Shown: one piece after another, positions 1 through 10,697 of the stretch
How positions within the stretch are numbered: position 1 is the stretch's first letter
Layout: every line of letters begins with the position of its first letter
Origin: Megaustenia siamemsis
Taxonomy: Eukaryota > Mollusca > Gastropoda > Stylommatophora > Ariophantidae
Assembly: GCA_032433765.1 (NCBI GenBank)
Contig: JAVIAB010000159.1
Coordinates: forward strand, 1,116,001-1,180,000
Length of the DNA stretch: 64,000 nt
Reading direction: 5' to 3'
Program-made: the position numbers and the translations under genes
The notes under the pieces: model-generated
What the model was told of the DNA's origin: nothing
The model's input: only the letters and a program-made list of their open reading frames with translations
Database searches by the model: none

Positions 1-71
1 GTATGCCCGTGCTCTCCAGATCTTGATTCTGTCATCCATGGTTGGAAAGTCAAGAAGATACGTCATTGCAG
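1..71 (-). mobile_element. Inverted 5' part of an RNase H-type LINE copy
   Basis: Read on the minus strand this segment matches the stretch near 28060-28130 of the LINE at 27885-29065, with only a few differences. It encodes the region around the residues LLDFPTMDDRIKI. It is joined directly to a plus-strand 3' segment of the same type of element that starts near base 72. This layout is what twin priming produces for LINEs. The window starts inside the element, so the true 5' end is not visible. Confidence 0.7.
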
Positions 72-452
72 CACAGGGAGTGGCCCTTGTACATCCCAAG
101 GTACCATGAAAAATGGAAACGAGAACACCCAAAGCATAACGAGAGGGACGGATACCATCAACTATCAAGGGATCAAGTCATCATACTTCGCCTACGCACT
201 GACCACAATAGAATGAGAAATCACATGTTCACCAAATTCAAAATAGGTACAACCTTCCTATGCCACTGTACAATGGACAATATGACTACAAAACATGTTC
301 CACAGGATTGCTTCCAGTACACAGACCTGAGAAGAGCAATATGGTCCACACCCACCTCCCTGGAAGACAAACTGTATGGGACAATCGAATCACTTAAAAA
401 GACAGCTGACTTCATGAGATTCTCTAAATTCTACTCTGATTGAGTCTTGATC

Positions 453-508
<56 letters not shown>
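72..508 (+). mobile_element. RNase H-type LINE, 3' terminal part with (AG)n tail
   Basis: The frame that is open to 443 encodes the C-terminal end of a LINE polyprotein downstream of RNase H. It has the typical LRT.HNRM..HMFTKFKIG stretch and a degenerate Cys/His knuckle (LCHCTM..TTKHV). The element ends in a TGATTGAGTCTTGATCG motif followed by about 55 bases of (AG)n at 454-508. The same end motif and tail recur on the minus strand at 41826-41890, which identifies the 3' terminus. No complete coding capacity remains. The assignment to an I/Jockey-like clade rests on the RNase H and knuckle pattern. Confidence 0.75.
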
Positions 509-512
<4 letters not shown>

Positions 513-534
513 GATATTATCGGTATCTCTACAC

Positions 535-1015
535 TTTAAAACTTCATATCAAAAGTATATAGTCTGTATCTCTTCACTTTGACACTTCATATCTAAATGA
601 TATAGTCTGTATCTCTTCACTTTGACACTTCATATCTAAATGATATAGTCTGTATTTCTTCACTTTGACACTTCATATCTAAATGATATAGTCTGTATCT
701 CTTCACTTTGACACTTCATATCTAAATGATATAGTCTGTATCTCTTCACTTTGACACTTCATATCTAAATGATATAGTCTGTATCTCTTCACTTTGACAC
801 TTCATATCTAAATGATATAGTCTGTATCTCTTCACTTTGACACTTCATATCTAAATGATATAGTCTGTATCTCTTCACTTTGACACTTCATATCTAAATG
901 ATATAGTCTGTATCTCTTCACTTTGACACTTCATATCTAAATGATATAGTCTGTATCTCTTCACTTTGACACTTCATATCTAAATGATATAGTCTGTATC
1001 TCTTCACTTTGACCC
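535..1015. repeat. 43-bp tandem array, about 11 copies
   Basis: The unit reads CACTTCATATCTAAATGATA and continues for 23 more bases. Copies are nearly identical, with drift only at the two edges. It begins right after the (AG)n tail of the LINE. No coding meaning is seen. Confidence 0.95.
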
Positions 1016-1214
1016 TCCACATCAACGAGTAATCGAATGCTGCAACTTGACCAACTCCGCTCATTTCTAAAACAACATTATTTAGAATTATTCGCTTTAT
1101 TCTTTTTTTTCATTTTGTTTCATCTTTTGCTTGACTTTAGGTTGAACTTTATCACTACAATGTTAGAGATGTCCACCACCACCCCCACCCCCTCCTCCTG
1201 CCCCCTCCCCCAGC
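1016..1214. other. Unique spacer between two arrays
   Basis: This is about 200 bp of unremarkable sequence with a pyrimidine-rich stretch (ACC/CCT runs) at 1170-1215. No gene was recognised. Confidence 0.5.
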
Positions 1215-2998
1215 TACTCAGTGTCACGTAAAGTGTGGATGTACTTGTGATACTTTAGTCATGATGACATCTATAAAAAGTGGATGTAACCGTGATACTT
1301 TAGTCATGATGACATCTATAAAAAGTGGATGTAACCGTGATACTTTAGTCATGATGACATCTATAAAGTGTGGATGTACCTGTGATACTTTAGTCATGAT
1401 GACATCTATAAAGTGTGGATGTACTTGTGATACTTTAGTCATGATGACATCTATAAAGTGTGGATGTACCTGTGATACTTTAGTCATGATGACATCTATA
1501 AAGTGTGGATGTACCTATGATACTTTAGTCATGATGACATCTATAAAGTGTGGATGTACCTGTGATACTTTAGTCATGATGCCATCTATCAAGTGTGGAT
1601 GTACCTATGATACTTTAGTCATGATGACATCTATAAAGTGGGGATGTACCTGTGATACTTTAGTCATGATGACATCTATAAAGTGTGGATGTACTTGTGA
1701 TACTTTAGTCATGATGACATCTATAAAAAGTGGATGTACCTGTGATACTTTAGTCATGATGACATCTATAAAGTGTGGATGTACCTGTGATACTTTAGTC
1801 ATGATGACATCTATCAAGTGTGGATGTACCTATGATACTTTAGTCATGATGACATCTATAAAGTGTGGATGTACCTGTGATACTTTAGTCATGATGACAT
1901 CTATCAAGTGTGGATGCACCTGTGATACTTTAGTCATGATGACATCTATAAAGTGTGGATGTACCTGTGATACTTTAGTCATGATGACATCTATAAAGTG
2001 TGAATGTACCTGTGATACTTTAGTCATGATGACATCTATCAAGTGTGGATGTACCTATGATACTTTAGTCGTGATGACATCTATAAAGTGTGGATGTACC
2101 TGTGATACTTTAGTCATGTTGACATCTATCAAGTGTGGATGCACCTGTGATACTTTAGTCATGATGACATCTATCAAGTGTGGATGTACCTATGATACTT
2201 TAGTCGTGATGACATCTATCAAGTGTGGATGTACCTATGATACTTTAGTCATGATGACATCTATCAAGTGTGGATGTACCTATGATACTTTAGTCGTGGT
2301 GACATCTATCAAGTGTGGATGTACCTGTGATACTTTAGTCATGATGACATCTATCAAGTGTGGATGCACCTGTGATACTTTAGTCATGATGACATCTATA
2401 AAGTGTGGATGTACCTATGATACTTTAGTCGTGATGACATCTATAAAGTGTGGATGTACCTGTGATACTTTAGTCATGATGACATCTATAAAGTGTGGAT
2501 GTACCTGTGATACTTTAGTCATGATGACATCTATAAAGTGTGGATGTACCTGTGATACTTTAGTCATGATGACATCTATAAAGTGTGGATGTACCTATGA
2601 TACTTTAGTCATGATGACATCTATAAAGTGTGGATGTACCTGTGATACTTTAGTCATGATGACATCTATAAAGTGTGGATGTACCTATGATACTTTAGTC
2701 ATGATGATATCTATAAAGTGTGGATGTACCTGTGATACTTTAGTCATGATGACATCTATCAAGTGTGGATGCACCTGTGATACTTTAGTCATGATGACAT
2801 CTATAAAGTGTGGATGTACCTATGATACTTTAGTCATGATGACATCTTTAAAGTGTGGATGTACCTGTGATACTTTAGTCATGATGAGATCTATAAAGTG
2901 TGGATGCACCTGTGATACTTTAGTCATGATGAGATCTATAAAGTGTGGATGTACCTGTGATACTTTAGTCATGATGACATCTATAAAGCGTGATCCAG
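1215..2998. repeat. 45-bp tandem array, about 39 copies
   Basis: The unit is 45 bp (core ATGATGACATCTATAAAGTG). Because 45 is a multiple of three and the unit lacks a stop in some frames, it gives a 580-residue open frame on the plus strand (15-residue repeat MMTSIKCGCTCDTLV) and shorter ones on the minus strand. Variation is scattered single-base changes without codon bias, so I treat the open frame as a by-product of the repeat. The array ends about 20 bp downstream of the stop of the minus-strand receptor gene at 3019-4071. Confidence 0.95.
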
Positions 2999-3018
2999 TC
3001 TGATTGAAAGTTCGACTG

Positions 3019-4071
3019 TCAATATTTAGATGCACGGATACCACAGTTGTGAAACACTTCGCCTAAAGCCTGCCTATACTTTGAACTCATTTTAAAATAC
3101 AAGAAAATATTGGCGCTAGAGTTGATGCATTCTAACAAAAAGGCGAAAGACCAAGAGACCTGAAACTCGTTAAAGTACTTGCCTTTTACAATAAACTCAG
3201 GCTCGAAGAAGGTGACCACACACAACAAGACAGCGGGTGTGTAGGAGACAATTAGAACTGTGGCGATCAAAACAATCATAGTTATCGTTTTTCGATCTCT
3301 GACTGACATCGCTTCGCCTTTCTCCTGGTCGATATTCGCCGCGACTTTCCTAAAGTTTCCTTTCTGTCCAAGTTTTCGAATTAAAATTAAAGTGAAGATG
3401 ATAACGGCGAGAAAGGAAAGAAATCCGAAAAGAGAATGCATGATAAAGGTAGCGCTCTCGACCAAGTCCGTGTTGTCGGCTTGAATTAACCCGATCACGG
3501 TTCTGTTTAGGTTCGGGATGAACTTCCAATCTAAATATGAGGTGCAGTAGAGAGGCAGGAAACTGATTAAAGTGACAGCATACATTGTTATTAAAGTTAT
3601 CGCTGTTCTCCTCGGTGTTATCATCTGTTTCACCTTTAGCGGGAAGGCGATACACAGACATCGCTCTGCTGTGATATAAGCAGTTATCAGGCAGGTAATT
3701 CTTGCGAACGTCTCACGGGGAACACCTGCAGTGAGATAGATAAGGTCTTTAAAGTTAGCGGGCACTTCAGAGTTATCCCACAGCGGGTTGACGCAGACGG
3801 AGTACCACTGCTGGACAATGAGCCCACAGAGATCAGAAAATGCCAGAATGAAGAAACTAATGTTGATTGTTGTGTCCAGGCCTTGATGATAAAATATAAT
3901 CATGTTGATGATATTTGTGACAATCCCAAACAGACTTATCAGCGCAGTTAAGATACCGTTATTGAGGACGGTGAACACAATTCGTACTTCGTCGCTGATG
4001 AAGCTGGTCACGTGCCCGGGCCTTGTCTGAGTCTCACGGTAGGTCCACAGCGAGTCAGTAAACCCGTCCAT
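3019..4071 (-). CDS. Chemosensory-type class A GPCR, single exon, intact
   Basis: The predicted protein has 350 residues and seven hydrophobic helices at about 36-60, 69-91, 115-143, 155-175, 208-231, 262-287 and 303-327. The end of helix 3 reads AERC (residues 135-138) in place of the usual DRY motif, and helix 7 carries NSSANIFLY (317-325) in place of NPxxY, followed by a helix-8-like KMSSKYR. These variants and the single-exon structure resemble the chemosensory receptor families described in gastropods, which are thought to bind waterborne ligands at the sensory cell surface; the ligand here is unknown. The first Met gives a normal extracellular N-terminus. A related but frameshifted copy lies at 35512-36568. 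On the 3' side the gene runs almost at once into a 45-bp tandem array. A peptide (FMRFamide-like) receptor is the main alternative. Confidence 0.85.
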   Translation of the reverse strand: MDGFTDSLWTYRETQTRPGHVTSFISDEVRIVFTVLNNGILTALISLFGIVTNIINMIIFYHQGLDTTINISFFILAFSDLCGLIVQQWYSVCVNPLWDNSEVPANFKDLIYLTAGVPRETFARITCLITAYITAERCLCIAFPLKVKQMITPRRTAITLITMYAVTLISFLPLYCTSYLDWKFIPNLNRTVIGLIQADNTDLVESATFIMHSLFGFLSFLAVIIFTLILIRKLGQKGNFRKVAANIDQEKGEAMSVRDRKTITMIVLIATVLIVSYTPAVLLCVVTFFEPEFIVKGKYFNEFQVSWSFAFLLECINSSANIFLYFKMSSKYRQALGEVFHNCGIRASKY

Positions 4072-4849
4072 TTGAGAATAATATTTAACAACAGAGTTGG
4101 AGATTGACGCGACAGCTTGCTAGAGCACTCTCCTCCTCGCCCTATGGACAAAGTATTTGACTGGAGGAAATAATAAGGTTGTTTCACGTCGTGATCTATA
4201 ACTGACTAGTGCTGGTTTGCCAGTAATGTCATTATTTGTGTGCTTCTATGTTTGGTGTGATGCCATTTTTTAAAACATTTATCACTTCAACATAGCAATA
4301 GAAAAAGATGCTTAAATTGCCTATAGGAAAAGTATAACCAGCAATTGTCTACACGTAAATGATAACTAGCAACCGTCTACACGTGGATGATAACTAGCAA
4401 TCATGTACGCGATCAAATCAATAGCTGCAAATAATTTTGCACTAAGATCTCAGCCTGCGGCACTTTAGACGTAAGTGGACAATTATGCGGGCAGACACGT
4501 CATTTTTCTGTACAGGTTTTCTAATTGTGAATAAACGGTCCAAATGGACATTTAAGAAATGGTTTATGGTTACCATACCGCTCATCTCATAACGTTAAGA
4601 TAGTCGTTAAAGTGATATTTGGTCGCTAAAAATCACAACTTGAGATGAGATCACGAAGTAAAATTGCAGTGAATGTAATCATTTGTACTTTTTTCGCTAT
4701 TTCCATAGTTTGATAAATTAACTAATAGAAAACTGTCATTCCAGTGGAGAGTTGCTGATGCTATCAATGATAACAATAATCGAAAACAGTTATGGGGACG
4801 GCAAGTGCCGATTGTCAAATATACCCAATCTAATGAAATGATTATATCA
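4072..4849. other. Unique upstream region of the receptor gene
   Basis: This is AT-rich sequence without a recognisable gene. It contains three degenerate copies of a roughly 29-bp motif (TAACTAGCAA..GTCTACACGT) at about 4335-4410. The promoter of the minus-strand receptor should lie in its lower half, but no element can be named with confidence. Confidence 0.4.
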
Positions 4850-5805
4850 TAAGAAACTGGAAACCAATTGGGAATGTTTCAACAAATAAAACAGAGTGTT
4901 GGACAAGGTTGTGTGCTGTCACCAGATTTGTTTAATATTTATAGTGAGATTATTTTAAGATCCATTAAGGGCATGCCTGGAATAACAATTGGAGGTCATA
5001 ATATAAATAATATAAGGTATGCTGATGATACAGTCTTAATCGCTAAGAGTGAAAATGAGTTACAAGAAATGTTGGACGTAATAGTGAAAGAAAGCAAAAA
5101 AAAGAAAAGGACTCAGCCTTAAAGCAACAAGACAGAGGTAATGGTAACAACAAAGAAAAAGACATCACCTCAGTGCAAAATAAAGACAAGTGGAACAATA
5201 TTAAAACAGGTAAATAAATTTAAATATTTGGGAACTTTGTTAACCTCAGACGGAAGATGTACAAAAGAGGTGAGATGTAGAATGGCTCAGGCAAAAGCAG
5301 CTTTCCAGAAAATGAGGAAGATACTAAGCATCCATTTTTGACAATAGAAACAGAAAAAGAGTTCTTAAATGTTATGTAGAGCCAGTCTTAACATATGGAT
5401 GCAGATCATGGACAATAGGACAACAGACAAGAAATCACTGGAGTCTGTAGAAATGTGGTTTTACAGAAGAATATTGAGAATACCATGAACAGCTAAGAAG
5501 AGTAATGAAAATGTTCTGAGAGAGGTCAAAGCAAAAAGAGAGCTAATTTCCAATATTAGGAAGAAAAAATCATCATTTTTTGGCCATGTAATGAGAAGAG
5601 AACAACTGGAATATATTGTAACAACTGGAAAAATTGAGGGACGAAGAGATAGAGGGAAGCAAAGAGAAAAAATAACAGACAGCTTAAGAGAATGGCTTGG
5701 CAGAAGGTCAACAACAGAAATGATAAGTAGCTGCCGAGATCGAAAGTTGTGGAGAGACATGATCACCTACGCCAGCAGGCCTGGTACTTGATGATGATGA
5801 ATGAA
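4850..5805 (+). mobile_element. LINE-A fragment: reverse transcriptase C-half to 3' end
   Basis: The fragment encodes, across several frames, the second half of a non-LTR reverse transcriptase. It has [10 protein letters not shown], then [17 protein letters not shown] with the catalytic YADD box, then FKYLGTLLTSDGRC, and the typical C-terminal region ending in LWRDMITYA. Frame changes near 5120, 5340 and 5590 and several stops make it dead. It ends in a short (TGA)n run at about 5791-5801. The same family ('LINE-A' here) occurs at 39560-41365, 41431-41614, 53240-54075 and 54330-58585. Its clade (RTE- or CR1-like) cannot be fixed by eye. Confidence 0.85.
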
Positions 5806-5879
5806 ATGATTAATGCAATTTTAACACATTTTTCCAGACCTGAGGGCTTTGACAATTTTGACATTTGTAAATTTAGATA

Positions 5880-5972
5880 AATAATATCACGATGTCCATG
5901 ATTTTCTACTAACGGATACCAATAATCTCACGATGTCCATGATTTTCTACTAACGGATACCAATAATCTCAC
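5880..5972. repeat. 47-bp direct duplication
   Basis: Two almost identical copies of a segment starting CACGATGTCCATGATTTTCT lie side by side, just before the larger 45-bp array. Confidence 0.8.
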
Positions 5973-5974
5973 GT

Positions 5975-7280
5975 TGGACATTCAAGTTCCTCTTCAGATA
6001 AGAACTAAAACGGTTGGCTAGTTGATGATTGTTTATGTTCAGACATGAACTATAACGGTTGGCTAGTTGATGATTGTTTATGTTCAGACATGAACTATAA
6101 CGGTTGGCTAGTTGATGATTGTTTATGTTCAGACATGAACTATAACGGTTGGCTAGTTGATGATTGTTTATGTTCAGACATGAACTATAACGGTTGGCTA
6201 GTTGATGATTGTTTATGTTCAGACATGAACTATAACGGTTGGCTAGTAGATGATTGTTTATGTTCAGACATGAACTAAAACGGTTGGCTAGTTGATGATT
6301 GTTTATGTTCAGACATGAACTAAAACGGTTGGCTAGTTGATGATTGTTTATGTTCAGACATGAACTATAACGGTTGGCTAGTTGATGATTGTTTATGTTC
6401 AGACATGAACTATAACGGTTGGCTAGTTGATGATTGTTTATGTTCAGACATGAACTATAACGGTTGGGTAGTTGATGATTGTTTATGTTCAGATAGGAAC
6501 TAAAACGGTTGGCTAGTTGATGATTATTTATGTTCAGACATGAACTATATCGGTTAACTAGTAGATGATTGTTCATGTTCAGATAGGAACTAAAACGGTT
6601 GGCTAGTTGATGATTGTTCATGTTCGAACATGAACTAAAACGGTTGGCTAGTTGATGATTATTTATGTTCAGACATGAACTATATCGGTTAACTAGTTGA
6701 TGATTGTTCATGTTCAGATAGGAACTAAAACGATTGATTAGTTCAGTATTGTTCATGTTCAAACATGAACTATAACGGTTGGCTAGTTGATGATCATTTA
6801 TGTTAAGAGAGAAACTATTACGGTTAACTATTTGATGATTGTTCATGTTTCGACAGGAATAAAACGGTTGATTAGTTGATGATTGTTCATGTTTCGACAG
6901 GAATAAAACGGTTGATTAGTTAATGATTGTTCATGTTAAGACAGGAATTATAACGGTTGACTAGATGATTGTTCATTTTCACATAGGAAATATAACGGTT
7001 GACTAGTTGATGATTGTTCATTTTCACATAGGAAATATAACGGTTGACTAGTTGATGATTGCTCATTTTCACATAGGAAATATAACGGTTGACTAGTTGA
7101 TGATTGTTCATTTTCACATAGGAAATATAACGGTTGACTAGTTGATGATTGTTCATTTTCACATAGGAAATATAACGGTTGACTAGTTGATGATTGTTCA
7201 TTTTCACATAGGAAATATAACGGTTGACTAGTTGATGATTGTTCATTTTCACATAGGAAATATAACGGTTGACTAGTTGA
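5975..7280. repeat. 45-bp tandem array, about 29 copies, two subfamilies
   Basis: The unit is 45 bp (core GTTGATGATTGTTTATGTTC). The first two thirds carry AGACATGAACTATAACGG. From about 6960 a second subfamily carries TTTTCACATAGGAAATATAACGG. Open frames on both strands (15-residue repeat NNHQLANRYSSCLNI on the minus strand) follow from the unit length and are not considered genes. Confidence 0.95.
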
Positions 7281-7579
7281 AGATCGTTAGTGGTGTAGCG
7301 GTAGAGCCTTGTCTAGGCGTTCAAGTGAATTCCGATTACCGTTCCTCACTCTGCCTAAATGAACAAACTGGTTTTTACCCACGGCTCGTGTGTTGGGTGG
7401 CTTCAGTGCTGGTGCGAAGGAAAGTGGCTCTATGTTTCGGTATCCAGACATCAGCGCCGCGATATATATCGTCGGGGTTGCCTCATAGATTGCTGTTACC
7501 ACCTGCATTATTCATTATATACACCGCCAGGTTAGCGAATCTGAACGATATCGGTCCGGGTCTAACTCTCGCCTTTGCA

Positions 7580-7870
7580 GATAACATGATGACGTATGTA
7601 CACGGACACGATAGATCAGAAACGGCGAGACAGTTCCAGGAAAGCGTGAATGAGATAACATGATGACGTATGTACACGGTTGCGATAAAGCAGAACCGAC
7701 GAGACAGATCCAGGAAAGCGTGAATGAGATAACATGATGACGTATGTACACGGTTGCGATAAAGCAGAACGGTGAGACAGTTCCAGGAAAGCGTGAATGA
7801 GATAACATGATGACGTATGTACACGGTTGCGATAAAGCAGAACCGGTGAGACAGTTCCAGGAAAGCATGA
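7580..7870. repeat. About 73-bp tandem repeat inside a LINE reverse transcriptase domain
   Basis: Roughly four copies of a unit containing AACATGATGACGTATGTACA lie exactly where the element's YADD-box region is. The first copy is continuous with the upstream coding frame, so the repeat was made from LINE sequence. Confidence 0.85.
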
Positions 7871-8684
7871 TAAAAACTTGTTGCAATAACTACAAAAAAA
7901 CGTAATAACCCAAATAAGGCTTCAGAGATGTGGTGTTCGCCAAACAACAGAACAGTTAAAGACATCCTTCCAGCCATAAACTGCAATGGTGCAACCATCG
8001 TGAGGACTCCGACTATTAAGTAGTTTGAAATAGCATTTGATAGGTCCCTTTCTTTCAATCAACATGTGAGCAATGTCATTCAGAAGGCAAGGAGAGGGTC
8101 AAGTTCATGGCCAGATCTCAACTCAGATCGCTAGGTTGGAAAGAGTTCAGAATGAGGGCCTACGGGCAGTTCTCCGATGCACCAGAGATACATCCTTCCT
8201 TTCAATACGGTACTTATTTGTGTTACCGAGCTTTAGATTGCGACATAGATCTGGTCCAGGCTTATTTGAACGTGGTAAGGAAAGTGAATCATTGCTTGCA
8301 TTCAAAATTGGGGGCGACAAGGGCAGGCGCTCCAAACGTGGAAAGTTCTGGATGCCCGAGACGGAGGAATCCATAAGGAGAACATGTGATGTGAATGACA
8401 TTAGGACTGGCAAAGATTGGTTAGAAGTGACAGCGGGTAAAAGAGGTTAACCTAAGTTATCAAGTTTGTTCTTCATTCCTTAAGATTAGAGATTGAGGGT
8501 GGGTTGGTTGAGTAGTGTGTGTATTTAGATACTCGTTAGTCTAAGGTCGATCCGAGTGCCTAGTAGAAAAAGTAGATGTATCTACAATCAAAACCTTACA
8601 TGAATCATCAGTCTGTGTACGCTTAGAGAAATGCCGCACGGTGGAGACGATGTGGGGATGTCCCGACTGCTGTCAATTGATTCA

Positions 8685-8925
8685 ATAAATAGAATAGAAT
8701 AGAAAGAATAGAATAGAACGACAAATAAAAGAATAGAATAGAACGACAAATAATAGAATAGAATTGAATAGGATAGGATAGGATAGGATAGGATATAATA
8801 GAACAGAATAGAATGGAACGACAAAGAATAGAATAGAATAGAATAGAATAGAATAGAATAGAATAGAATAGAATAGAATAGAATAGAATAGAATAGGACG
8901 ACAAACAATAGAATAGAATATGTAT
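8685..8925. repeat. (GAATA)n microsatellite
   Basis: A pentanucleotide run with interruptions (GGATA, GACGACAAA) follows a LINE-like 3' region. It is probably the expanded 3' tail of that element. Confidence 0.95.
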
Positions 8926-9009
8926 CTTGTTCAATCAGTTCAGGACAACAAAAAAAGACGTGCGATTCTCCATCATCTCTTCTCCGTGTAGCCTACAACT
9001 TTGACGTCA

Positions 9010-10075
9010 TTAGTAAATCAACCCATGCTACATTAATGTATATCATAGAACAAACTATCAACACATGCTACATTAATGTATATCATAGAACAAACTATCA
9101 ACACATGCTACATTAGCGTGTATCATAGAACAAACTATCAATACATGCCACATGAAAGTATATCATAGGGAAAACTATCAACACATGCCACACTAGCGTG
9201 TCTCATAGAACAAACTATCAACACATTAAAGTATATCATATAACAATCTATCAACACATGCCACATTAAAGTATATCATAGGGAAAACTATCAACACATG
9301 CCACACTAGCGTGTCTCATAGAACAAACTATCAACACATTAAAGTATATCATATAACAAACTATCAACACATGCCACATTAAATTATATCGTAGAGAAAA
9401 CTATTAACACATGCTACATTAGCATACATCATAGAACAAACTATCAACCCATGCCACATTAAAGTATATCAAAGAGAAAACTATCAACATATGAAGCAGT
9501 AATGTATATCATGAAGGACATTTTCAAAACACATACCGCATTAGCGTATATCATATAACAAATTATCAACACATTCCACAATAGCGTAGATCATAGAACA
9601 AACTATTAACACATACCACATTAGCGTACATCATAGAATAAACTATCACCACTTGACACATTAGCGTATATCATAGAACAAACTATCAACCCATGCTGCA
9701 TTAACGTATATCGTAGAAAAAACTATCACCCATACTACATTAACGTATAACGTAGAACAAACTATCAGCGCTTGCGACCTTAGCGTATATCATAGAACAC
9801 ATGATCAACTCATCTGACATTAAATATGTTAGAGAACAAATAATACCACCCATAAGAAAATTTGTCACAGGCCAAGCTATCAACACATAAGACATTAACT
9901 TATGTCAAAGAACAAACTGGTTATTGGTTATTGGTTATGGAAGGCCTCGGTATCACTACAAACGAATCAAAATCCAACAGAACAAACTATCAACATATAA
10001 CACATTAACATATGTCACAGAACAAACTATCAGCAATAGCACATTAACTTATGTCACAGAACAATCGTTTCTTCT
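9010..10075. repeat. About 40-bp degenerate tandem array, about 26 copies
   Basis: The unit is approximately CACATTAAAGTATATCATAG plus AACAAACTATCAACACATGC. Copies differ strongly, so this is an old array. A foreign piece of about 46 bp at 9932-9977 interrupts it; see the dispersed repeat there. Confidence 0.9.
9932..9977. repeat. Copy 1 of a dispersed repeat shared with 63213-63271
   Basis: The core GGTTATGGAAGGCC followed by TATCACT and AAAATCCA appears here and at 63213-63271 with few differences. It interrupts the roughly 40-bp array. It could be part of a SINE or an unrecognised element. Confidence 0.6.
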
Positions 10076-10107
10076 CTTTCCTTACTTTGAATACACCCCC
10101 CACCCCC

Positions 10108-10135
10108 GCGACCCCCCCCCCCCCCCCCCCCCCAA
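10108..10135. repeat. Poly-C run
   Basis: About 25 consecutive C residues follow a short C-rich leader. This is a likely polymorphic or error-prone homopolymer. Confidence 0.95.
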
Positions 10136-10282
10136 CTTCCTGATGAGTGAAACAATTAAGTAGCACCAAGAAATAAAAGGAGATCACACAGACATTAAAA
10201 AAATATTGTAAAATGTTTACTATGCAGGGCCTATGTATAACTGCAGAAAACGTATCTAATTAACAGGACATTGTATTGAGAA

Positions 10283-10457
10283 GCTAGACTAACAGAAAGA
10301 CAAGAGAAACTACAACGTTTCGGCTAAAGACTTCTTCGGATATAATAAACGAACTAACGAACTATAGACATTAGACACAAAGTTCCTAGTCACTAGTGAC
10401 ACTGAGAGATAATGAACATTTGTAGCTTGTCTTGTCTTTCTGTTAGTCTAGCTACTC
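10283..10457. repeat. About 30-bp inverted repeat with 110-bp loop
   Basis: A segment near 10283-10312 (core GCTAGACTAACAGAAAGACA) is the reverse complement, with one mismatch, of 10426-10456. The right arm is the first unit of the 47-bp array that follows. The loop contains a CGTTTCGGCTAAAG motif. Confidence 0.7.
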
Positions 10458-10697
10458 AATACCGTTAGATTTTTGTTTGATGTTTTCTGTTAGTCTAGCT
10501 ACTCAATACCGTTGGATTTTTGTTTGATGTTTTCTGTTGTCTAGCTACTCAATACCGTTAGATTTTTGTTTGATGTTTTCTGTTAGTCTAGCTACTCAAT
10601 ACCGTTAGATTTTTGTTTGATGTTTTCTGTTAGTCTAGCTACTCAATACCGTTAGATTTTTGTTTGATGTTTTCTGTTAGTCTAGCTACTCAATCTA
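10435..10697. repeat. 47-bp tandem array, about 5.5 copies
   Basis: The unit contains CTGTTAGTCTAGCTACTCAA and continues into CCGTTAGATTTTTGTTTGAT. The last copy runs into an (ATCT)n stretch that is the reversed tail of the next LINE. Confidence 0.95.

Larger units (their letters stand above)
7285..8925 (+). mobile_element. LINE fragment (I/Jockey-like) with internal tandem duplication and (GAATA)n tail
   Basis: Around 7485-7650 the frame encodes ALFIIYTARLANLNDIGPG followed by LAFADN, the reverse-transcriptase palm region with a decayed FADD box. Positions 7580-7870 are then tandemly repeated about four times. From 8080 the sequence resumes with LERVQNEGLRAVLRCTRD and RSKRGKFW..ETEESIRRTCDVNDI, which matches the region just before RNase H in the LINE at 27885-29065. 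The RNase H part is absent. The 3' end is followed by a pentanucleotide GAATA run at about 8685-8925. Stops and frameshifts make it non-functional. Confidence 0.7.

Noticed and set aside
7285..7350. tRNA-like sequence (GTGGTGTAGCGGTAGAGC)
   Set aside because: It looks like an A box, but no B box at the right distance and no cloverleaf could be drawn. At best a SINE remnant.
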